Positions 26,281 through 38,800 of a stretch of 64,000 nucleotides of DNA are shown here, piece by piece. Origin of the DNA: Nymphaea colorata (Eukaryota; Streptophyta; Magnoliopsida; Nymphaeales; Nymphaeaceae). Positions within the stretch are counted from its first letter, which is position 1; every line of letters starts with the position of its first letter. The position numbers and the translations under genes are program-made. The notes under the pieces were generated by a model that was not told the DNA's origin, did not search any database, and saw nothing but the letters and a program-made list of their open reading frames with translations. The DNA lies in NCBI RefSeq assembly GCF_008831285.2, contig NC_045140.1:15487796-15551795 (forward strand). Direction: 5' to 3'.

Positions 26281-29200
26281 TCCGATGAATCCACATCCCA
26301 TCTCCTTCTCTGCCATCCTTCTTCCCTTTGCGGTACACAAATATTACTTGTGGAAACGACACGAGTGTTGTTAAACTGGAAGCATTGCGGCATAATGAAC
26401 GTGTTGGGGATGTTCCTTTCTTTCTCTGTAAAAGGGGTGGATTAGTTAACTCTTCTTTTACGGTTGCATTTGGCTAATGTGAATGGATTAGGGTGGCCTG
26501 ACGATCCGAGACTCTCTCTCCCTCTCTCCGCCTGTGCAGGTTTACAGAGTCGACCCTCGAATGACGACTGTAGTTCAAAGATTTTACGGGCAGGGGAAAA
26601 GTAGGAAGGACGGTCTTTTATTATCTGGATTAGTGGCATTACTTTGTTCACCGAGATCATCGTATTACTTACTTGGTGCTGCCTCAGAACAGTGTTAATA
26701 AGGCTCTCAGTATTAATTTCCTTTTTATTGTTGAGAAAGTCTTCGTATGCCGACGTTATTAGCCTCGCCAGGGAGGGTTAGTTTTGTGGTGGAAGGAAAA
26801 GGAACTTCGTCCTCTTCGCCTGCCACACTGCTTTGCTTTGCTTTGCTTTTCTCTTCGTAGACCCCACCTGAGGTGGTGGAGCATGAACCCGTCCCTTTCC
26901 CTTGCCTATAATTTTTCATATCTTCCATGGATGGTTGCAACTTGCAAGGCCAGCGAAGGGCGGCATCAAATCAATCATGAAAGACGAAGGTCCGCTTAGG
27001 GGAGAGGGACCGTTTGTTCGTCCCGTCCAAAAAACGTGACCAAGTTCACTTACAGGAAAGCCCCTTTTTCCCGCTTCCGGCCAACTAGATAGGATGGTTC
27101 ATGTTTCAACGGTGGGGTGGGGAAGGGAAGGGAAGGGAAGGGAAGGGAAGGAATTCTCAGCGGTGGTCGGTGGCCCATCATTCGCCACCACATTAACATA
27201 CATAGGCATAGGCAGGCGGCCTATTAATTCTACCAATTTAAGCCTCTCCGCCGCCAAGTAGAAGGGCCTGTAGCCTACCAATTTCTTCCTTGTTAGTTAA
27301 TAATAACATGCATGAAATTGCCTATCCAGCCTTCATAAACATGAATATGGTGGGACAAAAGCAACCGGAGGTGGTGAAATTCGAATTGATTTTTTACTAT
27401 GATCGATCTGCCCATGTAGCGAAAAACGAAGGAAAAAGGAAAATGGAAGGTTTTTTTACCGTTGGCAAGAATAAACTAGCAGCATGCATTTGAGTCCACT
27501 TTGAGACTCCATTCCATAAAAATGTGTCCAGAAAACTGAAATTTCTGGAATGCATATCTTATATAGTTTTATGTCCAACATTTAAGAACCATCTTTCAGA
27601 TGTGGTCTCTGGATCTGGTTAAGGTCACTCTCTTTGACCTCCTTGGCAATTCGAGTTGTCTCTCTTTGACCTCTTTCCCTCACCTGCATCTCAATGAAAC
27701 ACGTGGTAATGAATGAGCAACCTCAGTTTGAAACCAAAGAGCGGACCCAACACCTCAGTTTGAAACGTAGCTATGGGTTCTGTCCTGGGATGTGAAAAAG
27801 GAGATGTTTGGTGACATCGGCATCTATATACAGAATATGAGAAGGCGAGGATAGATCATCAATTTGGCTAGCGATCCCTGTCCACAGGTAGTTTAGGAGT
27901 TCTGAGCTAAGAGCATACATGTAATCTGTCCACAGGTAGTTTACTGTCACTGCTTGCGTATCATCGATGAGTCTCAACTTGTCTCTAAAGAAATCTTAGG
28001 AAGGGGAGAAATTTGTCGATGTCGTGTAAAGTGTCTACAGCTTGATTTGAGCTGCCTAAATGCCACAAACATAGCAATTAGCAAGCAAGAAAAAATCATG
28101 ACTTTGAAACCCAAGATCTCAGATGATCCATCCACCCCATGATCAGAATATTTTAGGTCCACAGTAATCAACCACTTTGTCCCCAGGTTGGAATATGTGA
28201 CTTTGTTTTATGAAGCAGAGGATATTTTAGACTTTGTTTCACAATCCGTGTAAACTGTTACCTTTACCCAAGTAAGAATTCCCGGTAAAAGTTGGATCGC
28301 TGCCTAAAAATGGCTTCGGTGGTCTGCGGAATCCACTAATTTTCAAGAAAGATCATCGAGCCCCACAACAATTTCCCCAAGGAAAGAGTCAAGAATGGAC
28401 GAGAAGATGAAGGTCCATTTCAGTGAATGGTATTAACAGTTTCAATCACACATTCACATCCACGCATACACATACATGTGGTCATCTTACTTAGTACCAA
28501 AAAGATGGCAATGATGTGTGTCTACTATCTGCAAATTGAATGAATGGTTCTATTGGAGTGAAAGCTATGTCCACAGATTAGCTATGGCACAAAATAAACG
28601 AAGATCCTAATCTCTCATTGTACCATCGAAACAAAAGGTAAGAAGGATAGCCACGGAAGCAGGGAGAGTAAGTTTAGATGCAACAGCTAGGATGCTCGGA
28701 CAGCAGTCTCATGAAAATGAGGAAGATGTAATAAAGGTCGGAGGCTCCGCACCGCTGCTTTGGTTGTCACGCTTCGTCCCCAAGCCTTTTATGCATATGT
28801 GGACGTTAACCGTCCCATCCGGCGCCCCGAGCGAGCGAGCGAGAGAGACTTTGCAGGCGCTAGAATCGCTTAAACCTCACATGGCGGCATCCCTGTCAAG
28901 CCACTCTTCTTGTTGGACTCATTGACTATCGTTCACTGTGCCAACGATGATTAAAAGTTTGTTGTTGAGATGGGGACTGTGCTGTTAAGCTAAATTCATG
29001 GTATGGTACCGTTCCATTGAGGAGATATGGGCGCCTGCCCCCTCTTTTTAGTTGCAGACAAAGAATCTGATCGTTCCGGATGCATCCTAGCTATTTGGAA
29101 ATAGAAAAGAGGGAAACAGACAGTTGGGCAGTCTGGCCAAGACGCCGTTTGGCAATAGTATATTGTTACTATTGTATGAATATGTCTCAAAAAAATGAGG

Positions 29201-30688
29201 CAGAACACTTATACATTTGACAAAAGCTTTGGAGGCGGAGCTGAAGGATGATAGGGTTCTTCTATTTTTTCACTTGGCCTTTGTTTTCTCGTAATCAATG
29301 AGTTGGAAAGGTTAATCAAGTGCGGAACAAATTTAGGAAAAAATAAACTATTGTGTTTGACAACAAAAATATTGCACTTTTTTGACACATTTTGAGAACA
29401 AAATGTTCTAAAGCCACCATGTATAGAGTGATGATGTCCAGCGTTTGATTGGTGAACCTAAAAAATCTATAACTATATGATGTTCCATAAAACAAAACCC
29501 TGGTACCTTTGGTAACATGTGCCCGAAGGCCACAATGTTGTTTTTTTTTTATCTAAATCCCATCTTTCTTAATTAAGTTCACCTACAACCACTCAAATTG
29601 TTTTGATGAAAAAAAAAAAGGTGGTGTTGTCAAAGTTGCATGGGCAGTGAGAAAGCAAGTCGCAACAGAGAATCATGTGACACTAATTCCCAATTATCAT
29701 TAAACAAAAATCTGGACGGTGTTTCGACCCCGTAAGATCCAACATTTATATGTCACATTGGGCTGATTTTTTGTCCGATCCCAGTGAAGTTCCGAATCTA
29801 ACTCAAATTCCACAAAGGAAACGGATTGGTAATTGAATATGAGATCTAACATTAGTATGATATCTTGTCTATTTTGTTCGATGGTATAGCTATCAAACGA
29901 CTTCTAATTGAGTCATGACCGACTGATGAGAACCGAACGTACGTACGGGGGCAACCTAATCAAACAAAGGTTTTGCTACAATATCAGCATTTGAAATATT
30001 TCCCATTTGTGAAATTGATGTGACAGCTGCTATGTTTCAACTTAGGAACTTGCTGGCAGATTAAGTTATTTGGAGTACGCCAATGACAAAATTTAGGAAT
30101 ATGTAAGTAGATTATAAAATACGATGCTCATACGCTTATTAGTTAAATACTTCACAAAAGTAATCGTCTAAGTTTTGAAATGCAATTGCACGAGAAATAT
30201 GGAATTACGTTACAGTACCAATTCCTTTTTAATCGATGGAAAAGCTGCGTTGAACACTATGAAGTTCCGGTTTGGTTCACTTTTTCATTAGAAATGGGTG
30301 CATTCAAGTGCTGCACGGAACTTCAAATAATGTTCAACTCCAGACTTTAATTTTTTATTTCTTTCAAATGGAGATATATTAATTTTAAAACGGCCTTCTG
30401 TTTCTTATTTCTATGGCCCTGAGTGGGCCTATTAGAACCCATATTTGATTTTATCATTTAAATATCTTGTAACTGATTCAGCGGAATCATTGAATCCGCT
30501 GCATCACCGATTCGGATCGTGCAGAGGAACGGGCCTATGTTTCATGTAAAGAGTTGCCCTTCAAGCCTCGCCATTTCAATTTTGCAACTTGAACCCCGCA
30601 TTGGCCACGCCTTGATGCCGTGGAGGGTCGGCAATACAGCCATTTAAAAAGATACGTAATATGAAACTCCAGACGCTTGCCATCATCG
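26281..30688. other. Intergenic interval, B-box gene to tRNA-Ser
   Basis: I see no supported gene. The start is probably the B-box 3' UTR. A (GGGAA)n run lies at about 27119-27151. The phrase CTGTCCACAGGTAGTTTA occurs twice about 51 bp apart near 27877 and 27928. A segment near 29145 (CCGTTTGGCAATAGTA...) faintly resembles the left end of the MITE at 516, but I find no partner end. Confidence 0.5.
27119..27151. repeat. (GGGAA)n microsatellite
   Basis: Roughly six uninterrupted copies of the pentamer GGGAA. No gene overlaps it. Confidence 0.9.
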
Positions 30689-30770
30689 GTCGATATGTCC
30701 GAGTGGTTAAGGAGACAGACTTGAAATCTGTTGGGCTACGCCCGCGCAGGTTCGAACCCTGCTGTCGACG
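30689..30770 (+). tRNA. tRNA-Ser (anticodon UGA)
   Basis: This is an 82-nt class II tRNA. The acceptor stem is GTCGATA with TGTCGAC (one G-U pair) and the discriminator base is G. The anticodon stem ACAGA/TCTGT encloses the loop CTTGAAA, giving anticodon TGA at 30722-30724. A long variable arm (TGGGCTACGCCCG) is typical of serine tRNAs. The T arm contains GGTTCGAACC. The A box (GTCCGAGTGGTTAAGG) and B box are internal Pol III promoters. There is no intron and no encoded CCA. The sequence is of the nuclear type; the chloroplast tRNA-Ser(UGA) is quite different. Confidence 0.96.
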
Positions 30771-30777
30771 ATTTCCC

Positions 30778-30783
30778 TTTTTT
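30778..30783 (+). terminator. Pol III terminator of tRNA-Ser
   Basis: Six T residues begin eight bases after the tRNA 3' end, a normal Pol III stop signal. Confidence 0.8.
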
Positions 30784-31666
30784 CTTTGCCCTTCACTTCT
30801 ACTGCATTTTTCTGCCTTTCCCGAGTTGTAGGTCAGGGGGGCCGCTTTTCTTCACCGTTTTGAGCTTTTATGTTTCGTCTAGATCCGTTGCTATGACCAT
30901 TCAGCTTCCCGGGGCCATCCCTCCTTCCCAAGCTCGCATTCCCTTTTTGCTTCACATCACTTCCCCCAAATCTTATAAGCTAAAATGTACCTTCAAGCTA
31001 TCCATTTTGGTTTTGGTTTTGAATTAGAATGCTGAGAGGACATGACAACACTTAGTTCTTCGTGATCTTTTATCTAACAATGGAGTGAGTGAGCACATCT
31101 TGTTACTGCTCAAGTCAACTTCTTCGAATATTGTTTTATCTGTAGAAGAAGTTGATATTTTGTATGTGCAAAGGAAAGGTCAAGACTCCTTGTACTCACC
31201 ATACCTTATTGAAAGGTCACGACTTTCCGGTAAAGACTGATGGATCCCACAGAGAGAGAGAGATGGGTACGTGATGAATTGAATTAAGCGAGCCGATTGC
31301 GACCATTAGTTGATGGTCGGCGACAAACTCGGTGTATCGGTTGGTCTACAGCACGGACCTCCCGAGATTTTAAGAAAGGGCGGTGGGCAAGGACAGGAAG
31401 TAGCTTCCCAGCTTGCCTTTTGAGAGTCAGTCACAGGATTCTAGGAGGGTCGATAAAACGGGGAGTCTTTCTGTTTCGTCTTTCTGAGCTGCGACAAATA
31501 AAGGGCGAAGGGAAAGCAGGAGTCAGGTAAGCTTACTTCAGTTCACGAGTGAATCACGACCTTCGTAACTCTAGCTCACTACTCGTCGCCGTTTGCGAGG
31601 ATGAAGCCGAACCAGCACATTTTATTTTTTCAACTACTGTGCAATAAAGCGTTGGTCGAAAATAAG

Positions 31667-31674
31667 TATATAAG
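31667..31674 (+). promoter_or_regulatory. TATA box of the glycosyltransferase gene
   Basis: TATATAAG lies about 110 bp before the chosen ATG at 31783. The open frame extends upstream to an ATG at 31675, but that codon directly abuts the TATA box and should lie upstream of the transcript, which supports the internal start. Confidence 0.7.
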
Positions 31675-31782
31675 GTGCTGAGGCAGAGAGGGAAAGAGGC
31701 CACGGCCGGCCGTTCTTCACTACGTGGAAACAGGCTGCACTCGCACAAGCAAGGCGAGGAGGATTCGCAATTTGGCGGTACT

Positions 31783-33174
31783 ATGGAGAAGGCGTCGGCA
31801 GGCGGACGGCGGCCTCGCGTGGTGATGCTGCCATGGCTCGGCCACAGCCACATCTTCGCTTTCCTAGAGCTGTCGAGGAAGCTGGTGCAACGAGGCCTTA
31901 CCGTCTTCTTCTGCTCCACCCCTTCAAACCTTGCTGCCATCGAAGCCAAGCTGCGTCAAGACGCTTATGCCCAAATCAAGCCCATGGAGATCCGTCTGCC
32001 GCCAACCCCAGGCCTTCCCCCTAACTGTGAGTCCCCCGCCACCCTACCCCACAGCCTCATTCCTTTGCTCTCAAAGACCTTCGATTCTTTGGGGCCCGCC
32101 TTCCTGGAGCTCCTTCGTGACGTCGACCCCGACTGCGTGATCCATGACGTTCTACCATGGGCGCCCGCCGCTGCCTCCGAGCTCGGCATCTTGGCCATCC
32201 CCTTCTTGACCGTCGGCTCCGCGGCCACGTCCTACATCTTTGGGAAGGCGAAAGGAGGCCATGACTTCCCGTGGAAACGCCGTCTCCCCGACGCTTGTGC
32301 TCTCCTGAAGATGGACGAAGCTCTTGACGACGCCGATGGTCGCGTGAGTATCAAGCAGAGAATGGCAGATTGCTTGGACAAGTCCGGCAGCATTGTCGCT
32401 TGCAAGACGCACGTGGAGATTGAATCCGGGTTTTTGGATTACTTATCGGCGATGACGAGGAAGAGAGCAATTCCAGTGGGCCTTCTGCTTCCCGAAGGAG
32501 GCGATGAGCAGTGTCGGCAGGCGGAGTGGCTGGACAGGCAACCGGGGGGCTCGGTTGTCTACGCCGCATTCGGATCCGAGTATTTCATGACGAAGGATGA
32601 GATACGAGAGATTGCGCTGGGGCTGGAGCTCTGCGGCCTGCCCTTCATTTGGGTGGTGCGCTTTGTCCATGGTCCGGACGGCGGGGAGGAGATGAGCTTG
32701 GAAGAATCTTTGCCGAGCGGGTTCCTGGAGAGAGTGACCGGCGGAGGAGGTCGGGGGATGGTGGTCGGCGGTTGGGCATCTCAGATGAAGATACTGAGCC
32801 ATGGATCCGTCGGTGGCTTCCTCACGCACTGCGGGTGGGGGTCACTGACGGAAGGTATCGGGAGCGGAGTGCCTCTGATAGCCTTGCCCTTGCACCTGGA
32901 GCAGCCAATCAATGCTCAGGTAGCCGCAGGCGAGTTGGGAGTTGGAGTGATGGTGGAAAGGGAAGAAGATGGTGGGTTCAAGGGGAACAAGATAGCCAAG
33001 GGCATCAGAAGGGTGATGGTGGAGGAAGAGGGCGCGGGAGTCCGGAGAGCTGCCGAGGAGCTGGCCAAGAGGATCGGTTCTGAGAGGGATGCGGATCTTG
33101 AAGTGGTGGTGAATGAAGTCAAGAGTTTCGCATGCAAAAGGAGGGAACGCGGAGCCAAAGACGGCAAACAATGA
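31783..33174 (+). CDS. UDP-glycosyltransferase, UGT91/UGT94-like (GT1 family)
   Basis: This intronless gene encodes 463 residues of a GT-B fold enzyme that would transfer sugar from a UDP-sugar to a small plant metabolite in the cytosol. The N-terminal acceptor domain has LPWLGHSHIFAFLEL with the likely catalytic His at 23, then FFCSTPSNL. The likely partner Asp is D122 in CVIHDVLPW. The 44-residue PSPG donor-binding box runs from W331 to Q374. Its usual HCGWNS is HCGWGS, and the box ends HLEQ. The sequence resembles UGT94/UGT91 enzymes, many of which add a second sugar to a glycoside; that acceptor class is an inference. The start at 31783 gives a normal N-terminus and lies downstream of the TATA box at 31667. 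AATAAA occurs at 33237-33242. Confidence 0.88.
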   Translation: MEKASAGGRRPRVVMLPWLGHSHIFAFLELSRKLVQRGLTVFFCSTPSNLAAIEAKLRQDAYAQIKPMEIRLPPTPGLPPNCESPATLPHSLIPLLSKTFDSLGPAFLELLRDVDPDCVIHDVLPWAPAAASELGILAIPFLTVGSAATSYIFGKAKGGHDFPWKRRLPDACALLKMDEALDDADGRVSIKQRMADCLDKSGSIVACKTHVEIESGFLDYLSAMTRKRAIPVGLLLPEGGDEQCRQAEWLDRQPGGSVVYAAFGSEYFMTKDEIREIALGLELCGLPFIWVVRFVHGPDGGEEMSLEESLPSGFLERVTGGGGRGMVVGGWASQMKILSHGSVGGFLTHCGWGSLTEGIGSGVPLIALPLHLEQPINAQVAAGELGVGVMVEREEDGGFKGNKIAKGIRRVMVEEEGAGVRRAAEELAKRIGSERDADLEVVVNEVKSFACKRRERGAKDGKQ

Positions 33175-35686
33175 AGGAGAAGGCATGATAAGTTAGCCGC
33201 TCACTCATGTATAAATGAAGCACCAGAACCATCTAAAATAAAGAAACCGTGAACATCACTAATAGATAGAGCTCCAATGAGCTTAAAACAAATATATAAT
33301 CCATTAAAGAGGCTGGAAAGTGCACGTGAGAGTGTTGTTAAATGTACGACCCATATAGCTCTTTGCCAAAGTAGTTGAATGGAACAGTCCCATCTGATAT
33401 TGGATCGTAGCATTTATTATTATTATTACGTGAATTAGGTAAACTTGGGTCTCTTCTCATCTTCTTGGATCTGTATGGTTGCATCGTTATCATTACTTCA
33501 ACTAAAACAGAGCTTGAATTGAATGGGCGTCCTATGTGGCTGAACTAGAGTCCGATATATCAAGGAGCCTGGGTCCGTCTTTTTGTCAAGTACGATTCTC
33601 CAATTTTATCCATTGGTTTATGCAGGTTTCTTTTGTTCCCAACTTCAAATTTCATTGTGGCACATAAAAGAGATACCTCTAACGTTGGTTTCACAATATA
33701 ATAGTGAGCTAATTCAGCCGCCCTATGATTTTTAGTTCGCCTTATTGTTTAACCTGTTTATATTCGTGTTTAAATCATGTCGCGAAGCTATTTGCTTGGT
33801 ACAATCATTGAGCAAAGCCAAGCCAAGCCAAGTTGATTATATGTTGTTTCAAAAGACAAAAATACCCATTTATGAAGCACAAAAATGCAAAGTTAACAAA
33901 TGCAGAAAAGCTTCCCTGTTAAGGATGAAATCAGGGAAAACAAGAAACACATTTTTTCCATGCCTTGCGTGAAGGGGTCGAACACATAAACAGTGTGTCC
34001 AACCCTCAACACATGGCACGCACTTTTTTAAGGTTTGCCATCTCTCACTCAATATGCTACCAAATGTCAGAAACATGTTTGACGGGAAAAGTGCCATTTA
34101 AAAGCATGTTCTCTCTATCTCTTCCGCGAATGATTGGAAAACAATTTCAAATGTATCCAAGGTTCAAAGTAAAGAGAGTACTGATGAGTTTTTTTTGCGA
34201 CACAAAGTACCTGAACAACACCACCCATGCTTTGTTACGAACTACAGCCTTGCTTTTCCAGGCTCATTTACCTTTAGATTAATTTTGAGTTACAACTGAG
34301 TTCATAGTAAGCCTGTTGCTACATGACAAAACATCAAGCAAAATCTAGCACATTCGAACATCTTCACGTGTTTGGCTCATTACGTTATGCTACAAAATGT
34401 CAATAACAACCATAAATTTCGATCTCTCGGCCAAAAAGGCTATGATTGTAGGGTATCCGTATCGGCAATCGGAATATCTAAGTTGATGACTTTGGCACAC
34501 AATACTCTTACAAGTTGCGAATGCACAACTGGAAGAAACTAGTATTTTTTCCTTTCAAAACGAACAATGAAAGATGCACGCTTTTTTCCATAATGATCAT
34601 GAAGACTTAATTTCGTACACCAAACCAGGCTTCTCCTCTATGATGCATTCGTGCAAATAGAGGATGAACTACCAAACCAAGCACATGAATTTGGTCCAGT
34701 TACCATCCCCAATGAACAAGGATCTGATCCAGTTACATCCGCTAAAAGACATTCATTTCTCAAAGAAAATAATTGTTGGACATTCTAAGGAATGCAAAGC
34801 AGTAGCCACTGCCAATTGAATTTCCCATGCATGAAACAACAACGCAGTTTATACAATCACAAGGGTGAATTGTTCCAAGACCTCACTCGGCTGTCAACGT
34901 ATAGTTTAATCTACCTGACCACGACTTGCCTTGCCATTCTTCGGTTGGCACATCCTTATTCAATTTTTTATCCTTCCAATGATCCCAAGCCTTCAAGCTA
35001 GTATCATGTGTTTAGATAGTTAAGGGGCACAACAGGACAAGAAATTTTAGTTCGAACATAAAAAATGGTTACATAAGCATACTTAGCTAAAAACTCTACC
35101 TTTAATTTGTCCAGTGAACGATGACAATCCTATTGTTTGGAACACAGAGAAGCATACATTGGCGTCTAGATTGTTGGCCAATGCTGTACACATTTATTGC
35201 CCTTTCATAATGCAAGCTCACATGGATCATGCACATTGTTTTGGGCATTGAACACGACCCTGTTGTGACGGATCTACTTGGTGTATTTTCGCATTGATGG
35301 AAATCAATGTTTATCTGTTATGCCAAGTATGTCGAGATCACTTACCATGTGGTGCGAGACAGGGTTTTCGATGAAAAATCCAAACCAAATTCGAATCGAT
35401 CCGCAGGATTCCAAAACGCAATCCTTTTTACAAAACCTTTATGATCGAGTAGGTAGATATTGTAAATTCGGCAGCTAGTTAGCAATCGTAAAGGGTGCTT
35501 AGCAAGAAAAGAATTGTATTCTAGGAGCACGTGCCTCACAAACACTATATTTTTATTTCAAGAAACATAGTGTATTGATAAATGCTATTTGAAAGGACCA
35601 ACAATCAAACACGTACATGGTGTCCTTGCAACTTGTGTTTTAAAACATGTGTTTTGGGAACACAATCCTAGTCATCAAATACCTTG

Positions 35687-35787
35687 TTAGGGACCATTTG
35701 GTAGCTGGCCAAAAGATTGGAACAAATTCATGGAACACACATTTATGAAATAGTTACAAAGTGTTTCATTTTCTAAACAACCCCTAA
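35687..35787. mobile_element. Short MITE-like inverted-repeat element (about 100 bp)
   Basis: The left end is TTAGGGACCATTTGGTAG. The right end, inverted, is TTAGGGGTTGTTTAGAAA. About ten of the first fifteen bases match and most differences are transitions. GGGxCxxTTTGG-like ends are common in plant MITEs. No clean target duplication is visible, so class is unassigned. Confidence 0.4.
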
Positions 35788-35870
35788 GTTTCAGCTCAGG
35801 AATGCATGTGTTCTAATATATGGAGGATAAGTTTCAGCTCAGGAATGCATGTGTTCTAATATATGGAGGA
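35785..35870. repeat. Exact 43-bp tandem duplication
   Basis: Two identical adjacent copies, 35785-35827 and 35828-35870, each beginning TAAGTTTCAGCTCAGGAATG. It abuts the right end of the MITE-like element. Confidence 0.9.
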
Positions 35871-38800
35871 TAAGCGTTGCACGTAACTGGAAATTTGATA
35901 CACCTATCTATAATTTGTGTATCATGACGGGAGATCTTAAGCTAGCAATATGTTGCGACACCTGCTCATGAAATGTTTTTATCGCCGGTGCATATATTCC
36001 CTGGATTAATATGTCGATCAAAACAAGATCAGTCCGATTGTTCATTAACTGTTCTGCTCAACTCCAGCTGTTCTATCTACGATTAAAGCATCTAAACCCA
36101 AACATACCTTTTGGTTAACAAACATTTTACGGTGGACAAAAGAAAAATTTCCCTATTAAGACGATTGTTACAACTGCTCACAATTTCCAAAACTGGAGTA
36201 CTAGGTAATTCTGAAGGCTGCTCTAGTACGTTCCTTTGTTCATTGCGTTAACTTGAAAAATATATCTTTTTCATCGTGCGAACCTACGTTCAAAATCTTT
36301 AATCTTCACTTGTAATTCACTGGGGGTTAGCTGACAACAAGGACTAACAATAAATGCGCTTGTGATTTGTGTCTAATCGTTGTTACATCGTTTGACATGT
36401 CCCTCCATTATCGGCGAATAGTTCAATCATTTCTGAACAGCTCGAAGAAATGGAGGTGGTTGATCCATCATAGGCCAAATTACGGTGTTAATAGGTGCCA
36501 AACAGTACTCCATCGCTTTTTACTTAGGGAACCACTTGGCGAAATTGCACATGGACAGTTTGTCCTTTAAAACACAGCTCACCTATGCAAGCCTTCCTCG
36601 CATAATTGAAAAATGCCACGTTCCAGGAAGAATATGTATATTTGAACTGTCCAATCGCAACCAAAATCATATAAAGAAAGATTAAAATGTGGAGCTAATC
36701 AGAGAGACTGGACAACTGGAAATAGAAGAGAAGACAGCCCTTTGGTAGTCGTTGTGGGTGGGTGGGTAGGAAAGTGCATGTGCCAATTAGCAAAGAGGAA
36801 GAAAGTGGTAGCACTAGGAAAAAGTTTCGTTTCTTTTTTCTCCTCTTGTGGGTTATCTTATATAGCTAGTCAACAACATACTCATTGGCTTGCAGTTGCA
36901 GTTGCAGTTGCCCCCTGTTTTCTTCTTCCATTTTCTTTTGTTCGGTCCTGGAATGAATGCATAGTATCAAGATGCGGTCATTATTCCTGAGACTCCTCCA
37001 CAGATTGCTTGCCCATCCATCAGCCCTCCCCTAACAAGCGCCTGCGGGGTTTGGTACTTTCCCTCAAAAGCAAGGCTGATCTGACTGAGGTGGAGCCCGC
37101 CGGACGAACGAAAAGTTGAGACAACCGACCGGTTTTCTTTTCTTCCCTCGGCCTTGCTCGTTTGAACCTTTCGCCCTTGAATCGAAGGACCTTCCTGGCA
37201 TCAATCTCACAAACCCAAGCTAGGTGACCAAGACCCTGTGAGCTGGGACCAGGCCTTGCGAACCTCCCCGAAAGATGAGTCCCAGCTGCATGATCGGTAC
37301 AAGGTGCAGGACAAAAACTTCAAAATCAGGGTGTCCAGCCGCAACATTGAATCCCTTTAATGCGCCAAATTTCATGGTGGGCGAGATCAGCTTTTGACTT
37401 TAAAGCAGAGCATGACTCGGGGAGTTTGTTAATTATGGTTTCTTTTCTACATTTGGTGACGCTGGCTGAGGTGTAAATTCGAGGAAGAAAACCCTATGAA
37501 ATCGATACGAACCAAAAGCATGCATGTTTCATAGTGAATTCAACACAACAGCACCTTTGGATTAAGTTACAAATACAGGCGATCAGGGGCCTAATCTTTG
37601 TGCATCGGCAAAGAGGCCAAAACAAAAGAAGAAGATGCTTCCAACCGGACGTCCGGAAGAAGGGTGTGCTGGCATGACAAAACCGACGGTTCCGATGGCC
37701 AATCGGAAACCGTCTGTCCATCTTGTCTCGCCATGCAGATTCATGCAAACACATGCCCACGCCGCCCTCCCTTTTTAAAATTTACTTGCCTGCCTCCACA
37801 CTCCTTATTAAATTCTTCGTCCCCTAAGATTTTCACGTTGTCCCCCCTCTTTCGGACCCAAAATCCGACGATTATTCCGCTAATGCCACTGCAGTCTCTC
37901 TCTCGAGTCCTCGACAAAAAAAAGTGCGACGTACGTGTAGCTACAATCGAGGAAGATGAATAAATATTGAATGTTTGCGTTCGAACGCAACTTGCCAACG
38001 TTTTTATACTGTTGACTTGTGAGTCTTTTCGCTTCGCTGCAGCCTGCAGGCAGACGATAATGGAGGAACCAAAGCAATGGAACAAGCTTCCCATTGATTA
38101 ATTCATATTGCAACGCTTATGCCCATTTCTAGTCCCATAAGTCCAGGTTTTCGTTTATGCGTTCCAAGACATATATGCCTTGTAGTGAATTGTGTTTACG
38201 CATCCCAAGCATACGTGCATGGTACATCAGGAGAATCGAGTGAACACCAGATTCGTTTATAGATGATCTTCATTTATACATTTAACCAGATTCATATGGC
38301 CCAGAAGTACCTGAGGTGTGCTGGTAAGGGGGGAGGAGGGTGCAACTGCAATGCAAGCATTAAACCGCCACGCCACAGATTGGTCTTGATATGCGCATAC
38401 GGGGAATCGGTAGGAGCAGAGCGAGCCCATCGAGTCCCACCCACAGCCCAGTAATCTATGAGGGATTAGACAGTAACACGTGATGCCCACATTCACTTGT
38501 GTACGGGCCCATGGGATCCTGCTATAAGACAACTAGAAAGCTACTAGTTTTGTATGGGCCGGACCCTCGAATGATATGGCCGACTTACCACCGCCTGTAA
38601 AGCCTTCACAAGCCTATACCATTTAAAAATGAGTTATGAAAGACCAAGAAATCAAAGCCTTCTTTAAACGAATACACACCTGATCTAGTGAACAAAAAAA
38701 TTCTTACCAATCTCGAACATAATAAGCACGTTAGGGTTGCAGTAAACACAAAAAGTGATGTCCCTTTAGGTTCACCGCAGATCTTACATCCATGGTAATC

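Noticed and set aside
25422-26393. 323-codon minus-strand open frame opposite the B-box gene
   Set aside because: GC-rich antisense shadow of a coding exon, Ser-rich and without motifs.
31085-31107. miR156-like string (GAGTGAGCACA) near 31090
   Set aside because: Only the 3' half matches, and no precursor-sized hairpin pairs with it.
31675-31782. Upstream in-frame ATG adding 36 residues to the UGT
   Set aside because: It begins right after the TATA box and would precede the transcript; UGTs normally start close to the PWLxxxH motif.
37231-37260. miR166-like string (GGGACCAGGC)
   Set aside because: The match stops after ten bases and there is no paired star arm.
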